A stretch of DNA of 64,000 nucleotides from Cytophagales bacterium (GTDB taxonomy: Bacteria; Bacteroidota; Bacteroidia; Cytophagales; Cyclobacteriaceae), in NCBI GenBank assembly GCA_025359125.1, contig JANYHI010000083.1, forward strand, positions 40,100 to 104,099, written 5' to 3'. Made by a program: the position numbers and the translations under genes. Position 1 is the stretch's first letter; every line of letters begins with the position of its first letter. Positions 27,235-36,701 of this stretch are shown one piece after another. A model generated the notes under the pieces. That model worked only from the letters and a program-made list of their open reading frames with translations, ran no database searches and was not told the origin of the DNA.

Positions 27235-28589
27235 CTACTTTCTCCAAGAAAGCTTAGTTACATTGTCGCCAATTGTCGATCCTTGAGCAGTTCCTACTTC
27301 ATTATCTTGGCGAGTATGTATTCCTCCAAGAAATCTACTATACGCACATTCTTCTGCTGTACTCCAAATAGTTTTAAACGATCGAGATACATATGGAATA
27401 CTTTCAAATTCCGCATTGCGATTTTCATACGTATTATCTACGAATGGTTTGCTGTTATCAAAAATGCTCATCAAAGCTTTTGCTGTTGCAGCTGATTGGG
27501 TGGCATGCCCAGATGAGAATGCAGGGAATGGAGGCTCTGGCCAAAAGGGCTTGTATGAAGAATCGATATATGTAGAGATGTATGGAAAGGGGCGCTCGGA
27601 ATGATAATGGTACTTACACTTCCAGCAGTTAATAAAAGCATCGGCAACAGATATGCCCACTTTTGCGTAGGCTTCTGCTGCAACAAATAAATCTTCTGCT
27701 TGCGTGGAGAGGAGAACCGTAACTAAGTTATACGAATGCCCTGAGGGAGATGCCGTTTGTGTCGGGTCATCTGCCCACCAAGCAGAAATCTTTTTTTCTT
27801 CATCGGTTAAACTATTTCTCTTTTGATAAACCTCAAAAAAGTATTGATAATATACAGAGGTTGGGCTAGTGGAGTAAGGGGCAATAGTTGGTATAGGCAA
27901 TGCACCATTATCAGGTACAAAAGTTCTGTTATTACCCCAGTGCGGGTGAAGCGGAAGGGGAGAAGAGGATTGCCCAGCAAACGGAGCTCTCCAATAACCG
28001 GGACCTGAAGGAAATACATAAGCGGGATCAAAATTATGCAAGTATCCTTGATCGCCACCATCGGTTACAGACCAATTATAAATGGCACTTGCTATTGCTT
28101 TTCCATATTCTTGCGATCGAAAGGCTATATCAATAGTAGTGGTGGCTAACTCTTTCTTGTAAACAGTATCTTCAAATAGCTGAATTGAATCTGCGACAGT
28201 TGTATGTGGATATAATTTTTTGATGATGAAAGATTGACCTGAATTAAGTGCGATGATCCAATTGTATTCGGCCTGTTCAGGCAGTGGCAATGTTTGAAGG
28301 CCGTTCAATTTTCCGACTAGCGATTGATGTAGGTTGCTTCCGTGTACTACAGATTCATACATAGTAAGTCCTATGTAGCCTAAACATCGGGAAGTATAGG
28401 TTGGCAATTTGGAAAGCTTTTTCGTATCACATAAAGAGTTACATCAGCCCATTGTAAGGCAATTCCTTGGTGAGCAACTAATGAAAGTGGTTTAGGATCT
28501 GGACTTGAGCAGGTATAAGACAAGCTTGTTGCTAACAATAGAAACAATACGATTGGCTTACATACCGTAAATCCGTTACTTGTATTCAT
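27235..28589 (-). pseudogene. vanadium haloperoxidase-like (PAP2) secreted protein, frameshifted
   Basis: The main frame (27235-28407) has the PAP2/haloperoxidase phosphate-site pattern: HSERPFPY, FSSGHATQSA and SRFLGGIHTRQD. It has no proper start; the track start is a TTG. The N-terminal part is in another frame (28380-28589), with a signal peptide and ADVTLYVIRKSFPN. Continuation then requires PTYTSRCLGYIGL, so a one-base deletion or two-base insertion near 28400-28412 breaks the gene. The full-length product would be ~450 aa and exported. Its start overlaps the end of the amylase reading frame by 14 bases, so the two were once coupled. Confidence 0.75.
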
Positions 28590-29915
28590 ACACAGAAAAA
28601 GCCCAAGGCTCCATTGTCCATTCTTTGCTAACCTTTTCCTTAGCAGATTTAAATACGTTGTTGGCTTCTACTAGCAAGCTTTCATCTTTCAAAGATATTT
28701 TTTGGGGCGAAGCCGATAAATTTAAAACTACTAATACCTTGTTGATACCCTGCTCTCTGGTAAATGCATAAACTGCTTTGTCGTCACCAGCTATTACTTT
28801 TTTAAATGATGCATTAGCAGCTAATGCAGGATTGTTTTTTCTAAGATTTAAAAGTGTTTTATAAAATTCTGCACGTTCAAATTTTTCAAGTGAATGGAAT
28901 CTTTTTCAAAAAATGGCAATGGTCTTAACAAAGGTTCTTCTTGCCCACTGTAAACGAGTGGTACACTTCCGGCCATTGTTTGGGTAAATACTGCGAAGGG
29001 TGCATGCACTTCGCCAGGAAAGGTTCCATAGTCAGATTTGTTCCAGCTATTTTCATCATGGTTGCTGGTGAAGAATAAATTGATGGTGTTGGCTGTGAAC
29101 AGCGTGTCCATACTCATCTTAACGCTATCTAGTGCGGTTGCTACTTTTTCTCCTTTCGCCACTTTTATCATTACCCCAAACATGTGCCACGGGTAGATGG
29201 CATCAAACCCACTCTTTGGTAAATAACCTTTGTCGCCCTCGGCCAACATGAAAACATTTTTAATTTTCTTTAACTCGGGAATGCACTTGTTCCAAAATTC
29301 TGCTGGCACATTCCAGGCAACATCTACGCGAAAACCATCAATGTCAGAAGTGGTTACCCAGTATTTCATTGCAGCGATCATGCTGTCTTGCATGGCTACA
29401 TTTTTATAATCTAGTTGTCGCGTATCTGTCCAGTCCATCATTACTGCTGGTTTCCCGTCTTTGTCTTTAAAATAAAAATCAGGATGTTGAATAAGCCAAC
29501 GATGATCTGCCCCAGTGTGATTGGGTACCCAATCGATCAACACCTTCATTCCTTTTTCATGAATACTCTTTACCATACTTTTCCAATCTTCCATGGTGCC
29601 GTATTCTGGATTGAGTGAGGTATAATCTGATACGGCATAATAACTTCCGAGTGAGCCTTTACGATCTACTTTGCTAATTGGATTAAGGGGCATAAACCAA
29701 ACTGTTTGCACTCCCATTTCTTTTATGCGATCTAAATGTTTTGCAAAGGCATTGAGTGTTCCTTCTTTAGTGTACTGACGCAAGTTTACTTCATAAATAT
29801 TGCCCTGCATGATCCAAGCCGGATGACCATCAATATTTTCAGCAATAGTTTCTTTTTCAGGTTTGGAACAAGCTAAAACTGCAAGTAACAATAGGAGGTA
29901 GTAAATAGGCTTCAT
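28576..29915 (-). pseudogene. alpha-amylase (GH13) lipoprotein, frameshifted near the C-terminus
   Basis: The main frame (track 28848-29939) covers the GH13 barrel: WVPNHTG, GFRVDVAW with the catalytic Asp, AEGDKG with the acid/base Glu, and SNHDENS. It leaves the frame after FFEKDSIHL. Another minus frame continues at once with FERAEFYKTLLNLRKNNPA and runs to VYEYK at 28576, the expected amylase C-terminal domain. A single-base loss in the A-run at 28882-28886 explains it. I start at Met 9 of the track ORF (29915): this gives a lipoprotein signal with LAVLAC and fits the promoter at 29941. Outer-membrane starch breakdown is the likely role; function now probably damaged. Confidence 0.78.
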
Positions 29916-29940
29916 AAGGGAACTGATTTTTGAGTGCAAG

Positions 29941-29948
29941 CAAATGTA
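29941..29948 (-). promoter_or_regulatory. candidate -7 box (TACATTTG) of the amylase gene
   Basis: Minus strand TACATTTG fits TAnnTTTG. Transcription would begin near 29935, after the first ATG of the track ORF, which supports 29915 as the real start. The -33 part is weak. Confidence 0.45.
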
Positions 29949-30018
29949 CTATTTTCCTTTTCACATTAGCATTCTAAATTTGAGAATTTGCTCAATCATT
30001 TTTCTTATCTTTTCTCAA

Positions 30019-30543
30019 TTGAATACCACTAAAATCAAACCATTAATTGATCAATTAGACAAGATACTCTAAGGTTGGATTACCTACCTAGACGAGTATA
30101 GTACCCATCAGCTGCATGCTAAACCATCTCTAATCAGTTGGTCTATCGGGCAACTGTATTTATATCTTATTGAGACTACAACCTTTCATCTGGACCAGGT
30201 AACAATTTGTATTTCGGTAAGTGAGAATGAAAATGAAGTGGCTGCTCCTGAAGCGGTGAAAATGTTTTTAAATAATGAGTTTCCTGATATAAAAATTGTT
30301 GGCTCGCCCTCTACTGATAACACTCGTCAACCAAGTAAGGAAGAATTGGTAGAGCATTTTATGAATTTGCGTGCTCAATTGGAAGTCATCGAAGATGATT
30401 TTTTAAGAGCTCCTTCTCGGGGCAAGACTAGGCATCCTGGCTTGAAATACTTTAGTGCTTTAGAATGGCTTAAGTTTTCAGAAATGCATCTGCGCCAAAA
30501 GATCAGACTCGACCTATATTTAAAACAATCAGGTATCTATTAG
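30019..30543 (+). pseudogene. DinB-like protein gene with an in-frame stop
   Basis: From a TTG at 30019 the frame reads NTTKIKPLIDQLDKIL, then TAA at 30070-30072, then continues without break: SWSIGQLYLYLIETT and the track ORF to 30543 with RHPGLKYFSALEWLKFSEMH, the usual end of DinB/YfiT-like four-helix proteins. The total of ~174 codons matches that family. The ORF in the track (from 30238) is only its 3' part. Either a nonsense mutation or an unusual internal start; I favour a broken gene because the first helix and metal-site His region precede the track start. Confidence 0.55.
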
Positions 30544-30581
30544 CCTAAAGAGAGACTAGCTTGAATAAATGGTTTATCATC

Positions 30582-30630
30582 TCTAAAAAAAAAATCCCGC
30601 CACCGATACTATTAGTGAGCGGGATTTTAT
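30582..30630 (-). terminator. terminator of the prs-rplY unit
   Basis: AATCCCGC / GCGGGATT stem (30593-30600 with 30619-30626), followed on the minus strand by a T-run of nine. The plus-strand side also has TTTT, so it may act for both directions. Confidence 0.8.
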
Positions 30631-30643
30631 AAAATTCTGTTAA

Positions 30644-31321
30644 CTACTTTTTCTTTTCGTCTTTCTTAGGAGCTTCAGCTTTCTTAGCATCAGCTGCGGC
30701 AGGCGCAGCAGCAGGAGTAGCGGCAGCAGCACCAGCAGCAGGCGCAGCAGCGGCAGCAGACTCTTCAGCCAACTTAGCAGCACGAGGTACTTCTACGTTT
30801 GCAATCGCAGCAGCTGGAGGATCGATGAATTCTAAATTAGGCATTTTCATATCTGCAACTTTCACGGCATGATGAAAATCCAACGCTGAGCAATCAACAT
30901 CAATATGATCTGGCATATCTTTAGCAAAGGCAAATACCTTAAGAGTTGCACGTTTACGAACTAGAGTTCCTCCTTTAGCAACACCTGGAGAGAGTCCAAC
31001 TAAACGAACAGGAATTTCCATTTTAATTTTGCGGTCTTCACTGATTCTTAAAAAGTCGACATGAAGAATGATTTCACTCACCGGGTGAAACTGAACCTCT
31101 TGCATGATGGCACGGCACTCCTCGCCCTCAATATTTAAGTGAACAAAGTGCGCTTCGTTGGTATATACTAAGTCGCGGAATAAAATAACTGGCGAATAGA
31201 AATGAACTTGCGTGTCGCCTCCATAAAGTACACACGGTACATTACCTTCTTGACGAACTTTTTGCGAGTCATTCTTGCCGAGATTTGCTCGTTTATACCC
31301 TATAATCTCGATGGTTTTCAT
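30644..31321 (-). CDS. rplY: 50S ribosomal protein L25 (general stress protein CTC type)
   Basis: 225 aa. The N-terminal L25 domain (VLYGGDTQVHFYSP) and C-terminal TL5/CTC beta domain (VDCSALDFHHAVKVADMKMP) are followed by a long Ala/Pro/Lys tail (~45 residues, AAAAAPAAGAAAA...), common in Bacteroidota L25. It binds 5S rRNA in the large subunit. Lies 31 bases after prs in the same direction, ending at a strong terminator. Confidence 0.95.
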   Translation of the reverse strand: MKTIEIIGYKRANLGKNDSQKVRQEGNVPCVLYGGDTQVHFYSPVILFRDLVYTNEAHFVHLNIEGEECRAIMQEVQFHPVSEIILHVDFLRISEDRKIKMEIPVRLVGLSPGVAKGGTLVRKRATLKVFAFAKDMPDHIDVDCSALDFHHAVKVADMKMPNLEFIDPPAAAIANVEVPRAAKLAEESAAAAAPAAGAAAATPAAAPAAADAKKAEAPKKDEKKK

Positions 31322-31352
31322 AATTGTTTATTGGTTTAATTTAAAAATTGAT

Positions 31353-32282
31353 TTACAAACGGATAAATAATGAACTGATTGATTCGTGATCATGAATTTT
31401 ACGAATGGCTTTCGCGAACAAATCAGAAACAGTAAGTACTTTTATTTTTGAGATTTGCTGTTTCAATGGAATGGTATCGGATACAACTAACTCTTCTAAA
31501 TCAGAATTTTGAATATTCTCGTAAGCATTGCCTGAAAGAACGGGATGAGTGCAAATAGCTCTAACCGTGTTAGCACCTTTTTCTTTTAGTAAAGCTGCGG
31601 CTTTGCAAAGTGTACCACCGGTATCTACTAAATCATCTACCAGAATTACGTCTTTGTCTTCTACCTCTCCAATCAATCGCATCGATTCTACCTTGTTGGC
31701 TTCTTTGCGATACTTATCGCATACGGCTAATTCTGCATTGAAGAATTTGGCAAAACTTCTGGCTCTTTTAATTCCGCCCACATCGGGCGATGCAAACATG
31801 ATGTTAGGAAGATTCAGTGCCTTTAAATAAGGTACGAATATGTAGTTCCCGTCAAGGTGATCTAATGGAATGTCAAAAAATCCTTGAATCTGATCGGCAT
31901 GCAAATCGCACGTCATAATTCGGTTAGCACCTGCTGCAGATAATAAGTTGGCAATCAATTTTGCAGCAATGGCAACTCTCGGCTTGTCTTTTCTATCTTG
32001 CCTAGCATAGCCAAAATAGGGGATGATAACGTTTACATTCAAAGCACTGGCGCGCTTAGCTGCATCAATCATCAGCAAAAGCTCCATAAAATTATCTGCA
32101 GGAGCAAAGGTAGACTGAACGATAAAAACATCGTGGCCCCGAACGGATTCTCCGATATATGGAGACATTTCTCCATCGCTAAATTGTTGATAGTCAACTT
32201 TCCCAAGCGTTTCTCCATAGGCATGGGCAATTTTCTCAGCCAAGTAAGTAGTAGCGCGACCAGAAAATATCTTTACTGCCAT
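31353..32282 (-). CDS. prs: ribose-phosphate pyrophosphokinase
   Basis: 309 aa. Key segments: the ATP loop region GYARQDRKDKPR, CDLHADQIQGFFDIP and the PRPP loop VDDLVDTGGT. It makes PRPP from ribose 5-phosphate and ATP for nucleotide, His and Trp synthesis. Gene order tRNA-Gln, prs, rplY is kept on one strand. Confidence 0.96.
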   Translation of the reverse strand: MAVKIFSGRATTYLAEKIAHAYGETLGKVDYQQFSDGEMSPYIGESVRGHDVFIVQSTFAPADNFMELLLMIDAAKRASALNVNVIIPYFGYARQDRKDKPRVAIAAKLIANLLSAAGANRIMTCDLHADQIQGFFDIPLDHLDGNYIFVPYLKALNLPNIMFASPDVGGIKRARSFAKFFNAELAVCDKYRKEANKVESMRLIGEVEDKDVILVDDLVDTGGTLCKAAALLKEKGANTVRAICTHPVLSGNAYENIQNSDLEELVVSDTIPLKQQISKIKVLTVSDLFAKAIRKIHDHESISSLFIRL

Positions 32283-32290
32283 CTTTTAAT

Positions 32291-32318
32291 TAAAAACCCG
32301 CACCAATTTGAGCGGGTT
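32291..32318 (-). terminator. terminator after tRNA-Gln
   Basis: Minus strand AACCCGC, 10-base loop, GCGGGTT, then TTT. It lies between the tRNA and the prs start, so prs may be expressed by readthrough or a separate start. Confidence 0.7.
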
Positions 32319-32323
32319 ATGTT

Positions 32324-32397
32324 TGGTTGTCCTACTAGGATTCGAACCTAGAAAGGCAGAATCAAAATCTGCAGTGTTACCCTTACACCATAGGACA
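32324..32397 (-). tRNA. tRNA-Gln (anticodon TTG)
   Basis: Full cloverleaf: acceptor TGTCCTA/TAGGACA, D stem GTGT/ACAC, anticodon stem GCAGA/TCTGC with loop TTTTGAT (anticodon TTG), T stem CTAGG/CCTAG with TTCGAAT. The 3' CCA is encoded. Length 74. Confidence 0.96.
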
Positions 32398-32419
32398 ATC
32401 TATCTTTTAAAAAGGTGTG

Positions 32420-32427
32420 CAAAGGTA
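32420..32427 (-). promoter_or_regulatory. candidate -7 box (TACCTTTG) of tRNA-Gln
   Basis: Exact TAnnTTTG match 22 bases upstream of the tRNA 5' end, with a TTTT element about 18 bases further upstream. Confidence 0.5.
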
Positions 32428-32495
32428 AAATTAATTTTGAAATCGAAAACCCAAATTTCGGGTTTTTTGAGATTTTAAACAGATTGCGTAAAGTG

Positions 32496-33068
32496 CTAAA
32501 GTTCTGCCGATTCTTTAGGCACTTGCCCCTCAACAAACCCTTCGGCCCAGAAACGATACTTATCTAAGATAGAAATTACTGCATTTCTTAAGTGACGCTG
32601 GTTGTTAAAATCGATTCCTCCATATAAAGTGGTAGCATAACCTTGCCAGATAGATCTGTTTTGCCGTCTGTCGTAAAGTTGAATCAGGAGTGTGCCGCTG
32701 CTCATATCTAACTTTTTAGGATTATAGTCGGTATCCAGCCTCTGGCTTTTTACCCAATCTTCAATTTCAGGTTGATTGTAGCCATTGAATTTAAGGCTAT
32801 CAGAAAACATTTTGAATGAAACTATTAAATGTGGCTTTGTATCTGAAAGTTTATATCCCAGAAATTTCATTCTTGAGATAATAGATTTTTCAATTACTTC
32901 ATTACTCATCGTAGTATCCAACAAGCCTATTGGCTTCATGATATTGAAAGTCCGGTATCGTTTGAAATTGCCATGATAGCTATAATCGTACTCTACGGGC
33001 AGTTCTTTATATCCAAAGCAAGAAGATAGAAACAGAATAAACAGAAAGTAAAGACACAATTTCTTCAT
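32496..33068 (-). CDS. DUF4136-family lipoprotein
   Basis: The track ORF starts at 33119, but Met 18 (33068) gives a lipoprotein signal with LSSC, so that start is used (190 aa). The family pattern is YDYSYHGNFKRYRTFNIM near the N-terminus, then KPHLIVSFKMF, GTLLIQLYDRRQNRSIWQGYA and a final helix. It is a paralogue of the DUF4136 protein at 17454. Function unknown, envelope location. A near-consensus promoter (TTG, ~20 bases, TAACTTTT) ends about 20 bases before this start. Confidence 0.82.
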   Translation of the reverse strand: MKKLCLYFLFILFLSSCFGYKELPVEYDYSYHGNFKRYRTFNIMKPIGLLDTTMSNEVIEKSIISRMKFLGYKLSDTKPHLIVSFKMFSDSLKFNGYNQPEIEDWVKSQRLDTDYNPKKLDMSSGTLLIQLYDRRQNRSIWQGYATTLYGGIDFNNQRHLRNAVISILDKYRFWAEGFVEGQVPKESAEL

Positions 33069-33188
33069 AGTTCTTGATTTTAAGTAAGAAAAGTTAAGGT
33101 AAATTGACGCCAACTGCAAGCGACAAGATTATGATTTTAAGAACACCCAGATCATTGTTTTGTTGGCTTTACGAAAATCAATAATATA

Positions 33189-35762
33189 ATGACAAATACC
33201 ACCTACGATCAACTAGTTGCTTCTCGCTTTCATATCTACAATAGTTTATTCTTAAATCTGCCATTTAGCAATGTTAGTCGCACTGGTATTTTATTGCCGC
33301 TATTGCAACAGTATTGTGCCACTGGTTTTGCCAAAGGCAAATCAGCCAATGATATTTTGAAAGTCTTTTTTAAGGAGATGGTACCCACCATAAATGAAGA
33401 AGAACAATTTGACTTACTCTTCAACTTTATTCAATACATCGAGCGGCAAGTTGCTTTGTTTGATTCGGTAGAAGATGCCGCTTTTGAACAAGTGCATAAT
33501 TTGAATGGACGAGGAACATTGCCCGCATTATTGCTTCGAACTAAAATTGAAAAGAAGGAAGCCGAACTTAAATCAAAACTGGAACAATTCAGCTTGCGAA
33601 TAGTACTTACCGCTCATCCAACTCAGTTTTATCCGGGCAACGTGTTGGGTATTTTAACGGATTTAGAAAATGCCATCCGCGAAAGCGATCTCACTCAAAT
33701 TAATTTATTGCTTCAGCAACTGGGTAAAACCGGATTTATCAATCAAACTAAACCAACACCTTACGATGAAGCAATCAGCCTTTGCTGGTTTTTAGAAAAT
33801 GTTTTTTATCATTCTATTCCTGAGATTGTTGCTTCTATCGCTCATGAGTTAGAGATTCCTTTACCCGAATGGAAAAATGATAGACTTATAGTAATCGGAT
33901 TTTGGCCAGGAGGCGATCGAGATGGAAATCCATTTGTTACCAGCGAAATCACCTTAAAAGTAGCCGCAAGATTACAAGAGTCAATTTTAAAATGTTACTA
34001 TCGCGATTCGCGGTTGCTTAGAAGAAGATTAACTTTTCAAGGTGTGGCAGATAAGATTGTAGCGGTGGAGCAGAAGATTTACGGATTAGTTTTCAGGAAA
34101 GAAAAAAATTATTTACAGGCCGAAGAATTGTTAGTTGAATTGAATCTCATCAGAAGTATTTTAGTTTCAGAACACGATGGTTTGTTTTTGGATATTTTAG
34201 ATTCTTTTATCCTTAAAGTGAAAATCTTTGGATTTCATTTTGCGGCTTTGGATGTACGACAGGACAGCCGTAAACATGATCAGGTTTGGAAATCCATTTT
34301 AGACAAACTGCATGCCGATCGTAAAAGTATTTCTTCATTAGAATTTGAAAACCTATCTGTAGAAAAAAGAATTGAATACTTACTTTCCTTAAAAGCTAAT
34401 TTAATTTTTGTTGACTTTGATGATCCGCTGGTGAACGAAACCATTCAAAGTATTTTAGTGATAGCGAAAATCCAAAACGACAATGGAACGGCCGGTAGTC
34501 ATCGCTATGTAATCAGTAATTGCCAAAGCGCTTTGCATATCATTGAAGTGTATGTGTTGGCTAAATTACTGATTGGCAAAGACGAACATCTTGAATTAGA
34601 TGTTGTTCCATTATTTGAAACTATAGATGACTTAGCGAATGCTCCTGTAATTATGGAGGCGTTGTATTCCATTCCCGAATATCATAAACATTTAGAACGG
34701 AGAAAAAATCATCAGACTATTATGCTTGGTTTTTCGGATGGAACAAAAGATGGAGGTTATCTCAGAGCCAACTGGTCTATCTTCCGAGCAAAAGAAAATT
34801 TAACGGCAATTTCGCGAAAGCAAGGTTTGAAAGCATTGTTCTTTGATGGAAGAGGAGGGCCACCGGCACGAGGCGGAGGAAACACACATGACTTCTATGC
34901 TTCGTTGGGCGAAACCATTGAACACGAAGAAGTACAGATAACTGTGCAAGGACAAACGATCAGTTCTAACTTTGGAAAAATTGCATCTAGCAGATATAAT
35001 TTGGAACAATTGATTTCTGCCGGTTTGGAAGGCTCTGTTTTTAAAAGGACAGAAACGCAGATGAATGATGCGGATAAATCTTTGTTAGACGAATTAGCAG
35101 AGGAAGGTTATAAATCTTATCTCGATTTAAAACACCATCCCAAGTTTGTTCCGTATTTGAAAAAGGTAACGCCCCTTTCTTTTTTTGGAGATACGAATAT
35201 CGGCTCGCGTCCCGTAAAAAGAAGTGCCACCGAAGGGTTAAAGTTTGAAGATTTGCGTGCTATACCTTTTGTGGGCTCGTGGGCGATGATGAAACAAAAC
35301 ATTCCTGGCTTTTACGGGGTAGGCAGTGCGATATTGGCACTTGAGAAAAAAGGTAAAGGAGAACAGATAAAAGAATTGTATCAAAATTCGCTTTTCTTTC
35401 GCACACTAATGGGCAATAGTATGATGTCGCTCACTAAAACATTTTACGAGGCAACCACTTACTTAGGAGAAGACTCAGAGTTTGGGGCATTTTGGAAAAA
35501 AATGTATGATGAATTTTTACTTTCAAAAACAAAAACCTTGGAAGTTTCCGGATTGAGTGAGTTGATGGGAAACAATCCAAACAGTAAGCAATCTGTTCAT
35601 CTGCGAGAGCAAATTGTATTGCCGTTGATTGCCATACAGCAAACTGCTTTAATGAACCTTCGTATGTTAAATGACGAAAACAAAAAGAATGAGCTGCGCT
35701 ATCGGAAGCTAATTATCAGAAGCATGTTTGGAATTATTAATGCAGCTCGTAACTCTGCTTAA
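33189..35762 (+). CDS. ppc: phosphoenolpyruvate carboxylase
   Basis: 857 aa, near normal. Catalytic His in LTAHPTQ, bicarbonate/PEP site in FWPGGDRDGNP, and FDGRGGPPARGGGNTHD matching the GRGGxxxRGGG loop. It adds bicarbonate to PEP to form oxaloacetate and so replenishes the TCA cycle, fitting with gltA and sdh in the same window. The first motif has Gln where most enzymes have Glu, and the chain ends AARNSA instead of the usual RNTG; the late Arg-Asn is retained. Monocistronic, in front of a YkgJ-like gene. Confidence 0.95.
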   Translation: MTNTTYDQLVASRFHIYNSLFLNLPFSNVSRTGILLPLLQQYCATGFAKGKSANDILKVFFKEMVPTINEEEQFDLLFNFIQYIERQVALFDSVEDAAFEQVHNLNGRGTLPALLLRTKIEKKEAELKSKLEQFSLRIVLTAHPTQFYPGNVLGILTDLENAIRESDLTQINLLLQQLGKTGFINQTKPTPYDEAISLCWFLENVFYHSIPEIVASIAHELEIPLPEWKNDRLIVIGFWPGGDRDGNPFVTSEITLKVAARLQESILKCYYRDSRLLRRRLTFQGVADKIVAVEQKIYGLVFRKEKNYLQAEELLVELNLIRSILVSEHDGLFLDILDSFILKVKIFGFHFAALDVRQDSRKHDQVWKSILDKLHADRKSISSLEFENLSVEKRIEYLLSLKANLIFVDFDDPLVNETIQSILVIAKIQNDNGTAGSHRYVISNCQSALHIIEVYVLAKLLIGKDEHLELDVVPLFETIDDLANAPVIMEALYSIPEYHKHLERRKNHQTIMLGFSDGTKDGGYLRANWSIFRAKENLTAISRKQGLKALFFDGRGGPPARGGGNTHDFYASLGETIEHEEVQITVQGQTISSNFGKIASSRYNLEQLISAGLEGSVFKRTETQMNDADKSLLDELAEEGYKSYLDLKHHPKFVPYLKKVTPLSFFGDTNIGSRPVKRSATEGLKFEDLRAIPFVGSWAMMKQNIPGFYGVGSAILALEKKGKGEQIKELYQNSLFFRTLMGNSMMSLTKTFYEATTYLGEDSEFGAFWKKMYDEFLLSKTKTLEVSGLSELMGNNPNSKQSVHLREQIVLPLIAIQQTALMNLRMLNDENKKNELRYRKLIIRSMFGIINAARNSA

Positions 35763-35823
35763 TTGGTTGCTGGTGGATAGTTGTTAGTTTCTAGTCACGT
35801 TTTCGTGATAATAATTTTATAAA

Positions 35824-36303
35824 ATGAATTTAGAAAAGTTCAATAAGGAAGCCAAGCGTAAATCTGTCGAGAACAAAACATTTCTTCAAAAGCTGAAGAA
35901 TAAAGATCCACGCAAAGTAGACGATACCTTTCATCAATTACATGAAGAAGTATTTGAAGAGATAGATTGCCTTACCTGCGCTAACTGCTGTAAAACTACT
36001 AGTCCTATTTTTTACCAAACTGATATTGAGCGCGTGGCAAAATCTCTGCGAATAAAGCCTGGAGATTTCATTGAAAAGTATTTACGTATTGATGAAGACA
36101 AAGATTACGTCTTAAAATCTTCTCCTTGCCCCTTTTTAGATGCCGAAAATTATTGCTCAGTTTATAACGATCGCCCAAAGGCTTGCAGAGAGTATCCACA
36201 CACCAATAGAAAAAAGATGGTACAGATTACAGACCTAACTTATAAAAACACGTTGGTTTGTCCGGCTGTGTTAGAGATAGTGGAGAGATTCAAAAAAAAA
36301 TAG
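35824..36303 (+). CDS. YkgJ-family cysteine cluster protein
   Basis: 159 aa. Conserved cysteines in CLTCANCCKTT, CPFLDAENYCSVYNDRPKACREYP and a late VCPAV. The family is thought to bind Zn or an iron-sulfur cluster; the reaction is unknown. It follows ppc after 61 bases that include the palindrome TCACG-TTTT-CGTGA. Its stop codon lies inside the terminator stem of trxA. Confidence 0.85.
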   Translation: MNLEKFNKEAKRKSVENKTFLQKLKNKDPRKVDDTFHQLHEEVFEEIDCLTCANCCKTTSPIFYQTDIERVAKSLRIKPGDFIEKYLRIDEDKDYVLKSSPCPFLDAENYCSVYNDRPKACREYPHTNRKKMVQITDLTYKNTLVCPAVLEIVERFKKK

Positions 36304-36326
36304 CCAATGATTTTTACCATTGGCTA
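36292..36326 (-). terminator. terminator of trxA, reaching into the YkgJ-family gene
   Basis: TAGCCAATG / CATTGGCTA stem (36301-36326), followed on the minus strand by nine T that are the AAA codons at the end of the opposite gene. So the 3' end of one gene supplies the T-tract of the other. Confidence 0.7.
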
Positions 36327-36352
36327 AAATTTTAAGACTATTAAAATACTTA

Positions 36353-36676
36353 CTAAGCTACTTGAGCTTGTAATTTACCGGCTAGTACAGATTTAGGCAC
36401 AGCGCCAACTTGTTTATCTACAATCTGACCGTTTTTGAAAACTAACAATGTAGGGATTGATCGAACTCCAAATCTTGCAGTTATCTGAGGGTTTTCGTCA
36501 ACGTTTAGTTTTGCAATTACCGCCTTGCCTTCGTAATCGTTCGCTAGTTCTTCTACTAGCGGCCCAATCATTTTGCAAGGCCCACACCATTCTGCCCAAA
36601 AGTCAACTAAAACAGGTTTATCGCTTTTTAAGGTTTCATCAAAAGTTGCATCGGTAAGTTCTAAGGTTTTTCCCAT
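36353..36676 (-). CDS. trxA: thioredoxin
   Basis: 107 aa with [13 protein letters not shown] active site and the cis-Pro loop [12 protein letters not shown]. General cytoplasmic disulfide reductase. It lies 25 bases downstream of dnaE on the same strand and has its own terminator. Confidence 0.96.
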   Translation of the reverse strand: MGKTLELTDATFDETLKSDKPVLVDFWAEWCGPCKMIGPLVEELANDYEGKAVIAKLNVDENPQITARFGVRSIPTLLVFKNGQIVDKQVGAVPKSVLAGKLQAQVA

Positions 36677-36701
36677 TGGAGTATTTATTTTATAATGAAT
36701 T

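Noticed and set aside
28580-28771. 63-aa plus-strand ORF
   Set aside because: It is antisense to the shifted amylase end and has no sense of its own.
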